Shown: positions 4,791 through 5,641 of the stretch, one piece after another | How the letters are laid out: each line of letters begins with the position of its first letter | Position numbering within the stretch: the first letter of the stretch is position 1 | Assembly (NCBI GenBank): GCA_025451595.1 | Contig: JANWKD010000001.1 | Span: 1-5,641 of the forward strand | DNA: 5,641 nucleotides | DNA from: Candidatus Babeliales bacterium | GTDB lineage: Bacteria; Babelota; Babeliae; Babelales; JANWKD01 | Direction: 5' to 3' | Notes under the pieces: model-generated | The model's database searches: none | Seen by the model: only the letters and a program-made list of their open reading frames with translations | What the model was told of the DNA's origin: nothing | Program-made: the position numbers and the translations under genes

Positions 4791-5641
4791 TGAATATTTC
4801 GATACTTTCGGTTTTTCCAGAACTTTATGATACTTTTTTAAATACGAGTTTGCTCAAAAAAGCTCAAGAGCGAGGTATTTTATCATTGTATCGTGAAAGT
4901 TTTTTTTCATTTGTGCAGCCAAAGGAGCGCATTGATTCACCCACATTTGGGCCTGGTGCGGGTATGTTAATCAAACCAATGGTTGTGCAGAAAGCTATAG
5001 AGTCGACCGAGCAAAAAGTAGGTAAAGCGTTCAAGATTTTCTTGTCGCCGCAAGGCAAACAGTTAAATCAGAAGCTACTACAAGATATCGTCCAGAGAGC
5101 ACAGTCTGCCAACCATGTTATGCTCATAGCTTCTCGCTATGAAGGCATGGATGAGCGTGTTGAGCAAGAATATGCTGATATGGTCGTCTCAGTCGGCGAT
5201 TTTGTGGTGATGGGTGGTGATATTCCTGCTATGTTGTTACTCGAAGGATTTACTCGATTGCTACCCGGTGTTGTGGGTAAAGAAGAATCGGTTCAGCATG
5301 AATCATTTGCCGGACCATTTCTTGATTATCCTGAATATACTGAGCCGGTTGTCTGGCAAGACAAAGAAGTTCCTGCCGTCATAAGATCGGGTAACCATGC
5401 TGCTATTGCCTCTTGGCGAGAGACGGTTGCTGCAAAAAAAACGATATTATATCATTTTGATTGGGTTCGCACGTATTCTCTTGATCAGCATCAAAAGGAA
5501 GTGGCTCAAAAAAATATTCCTTCTCATTATGCCGTTTTAATGCATGCTGATATAAAGTTACCGCATGATACAATTGGTACGACTTCGGTTACGTCACTTG
5601 ATATTCATGATATTGCTCGTTCAGCAAGAACGTATGGATTA
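4790..5641 (+). CDS. trmD: tRNA (guanine37-N1)-methyltransferase TrmD fused to a second SPOUT methyltransferase domain, 3'-partial
   Basis: TrmD makes m1G37 in tRNAs from S-adenosylmethionine and prevents +1 frameshifting. The window holds the first 284 codons and cuts the gene off. The TrmD domain (about 1-243) shows FGPGAGM (53-59), LSPQG (85-89), SRYEGMDER (115-123), SVGDFVVMGGDIPAM (134-148), the conserved Arg of TRLLPGVVG (R156), SGNHAAIASWR (200-210) and a complete C-terminal helical region. The Asp that acts as catalytic base in E. coli (D169, in EDSF) is Glu171 here (HESF), and the Glu of GGE is Asp144. E. coli TrmD ends at 255 residues, whereas this frame continues. YAVLMHADIKLP (247-258) and TSVTSLDIHDIARSARTYGL (265-284) resemble the start of Thermotoga TM1570, the knotted RNA methyltransferase family PF09936. 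I recall fused TrmD/PF09936 proteins from some deltaproteobacteria. The ATG overlaps the khpA stop (TAATG) and no ribosome binding site is seen. Confidence 0.95.
   Translation, partial: MNISILSVFPELYDTFLNTSLLKKAQERGILSLYRESFFSFVQPKERIDSPTFGPGAGMLIKPMVVQKAIESTEQKVGKAFKIFLSPQGKQLNQKLLQDIVQRAQSANHVMLIASRYEGMDERVEQEYADMVVSVGDFVVMGGDIPAMLLLEGFTRLLPGVVGKEESVQHESFAGPFLDYPEYTEPVVWQDKEVPAVIRSGNHAAIASWRETVAAKKTILYHFDWVRTYSLDQHQKEVAQKNIPSHYAVLMHADIKLPHDTIGTTSVTSLDIHDIARSARTYGL

Noticed and set aside
4864..5058. 64-codon minus-strand frame opposite trmD
   Set aside because: Antisense to conserved TrmD codons; a shadow.

Overview
The window reads as a bacterial chromosome segment. It is AT-rich by eye and carries compact bacterial genes of the SRP/ribosome/tRNA-modification class. 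It encodes the GTPase HflX, the SRP GTPase Ffh, ribosomal protein bS16, a KhpA-type KH-domain protein and the tRNA methyltransferase TrmD. These are neighbours of two exported or membrane proteins that I cannot assign to a family. The lineage cannot be fixed from the sequence. An AT-rich genome with orphan secreted proteins (one Cys-rich, one coiled-coil) and a TrmD fused to a second SPOUT domain would suit a host-associated or deep-branching phylum such as Candidatus Dependentiae. That is a low-confidence guess.

Layout, left to right. (1) Positions 2-415 (+): a small Cys-rich membrane protein whose 5' end probably lies outside the window. (2) Positions 417-437: a perfect hairpin between two convergent genes, a likely bidirectional terminator. 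(3) Positions 449-1489 (-): a 346-aa exported coiled-coil protein with its own extended -10 promoter and strong Shine-Dalgarno sequence. (4) Positions 1617-2726 (-): HflX. (5) Positions 2727-2903: a divergent intergenic region with candidate promoters for hflX and ffh. (6) Positions 2904-5641 (+): the cluster ffh - rpsP - khpA - trmD, with trmD running off the right edge. No gene-free stretch exceeds 300 bases. I see no tRNA, rRNA, CRISPR array, insertion sequence or transposase.

The right half is the widespread ffh-rpsP-(ylqC/khpA)-(rimM)-trmD neighbourhood, which joins protein targeting, small-subunit assembly and tRNA position-37 modification. Two departures stand out. rimM is absent from its usual slot, and khpA overlaps trmD by one base. 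TrmD also continues past its normal C-terminus into a second methyltransferase domain resembling Thermotoga TM1570 (Pfam Methyltrn_RNA_4, PF09936). A near-consensus sigma70 promoter sits over the last codons of ffh, so rpsP-khpA-trmD can probably be transcribed independently of ffh.

I found no clear new multi-gene system. The best leads are the TrmD double-SPOUT fusion with altered active-site residues, the non-standard Ffh G5 loop, and the two orphan exported proteins.
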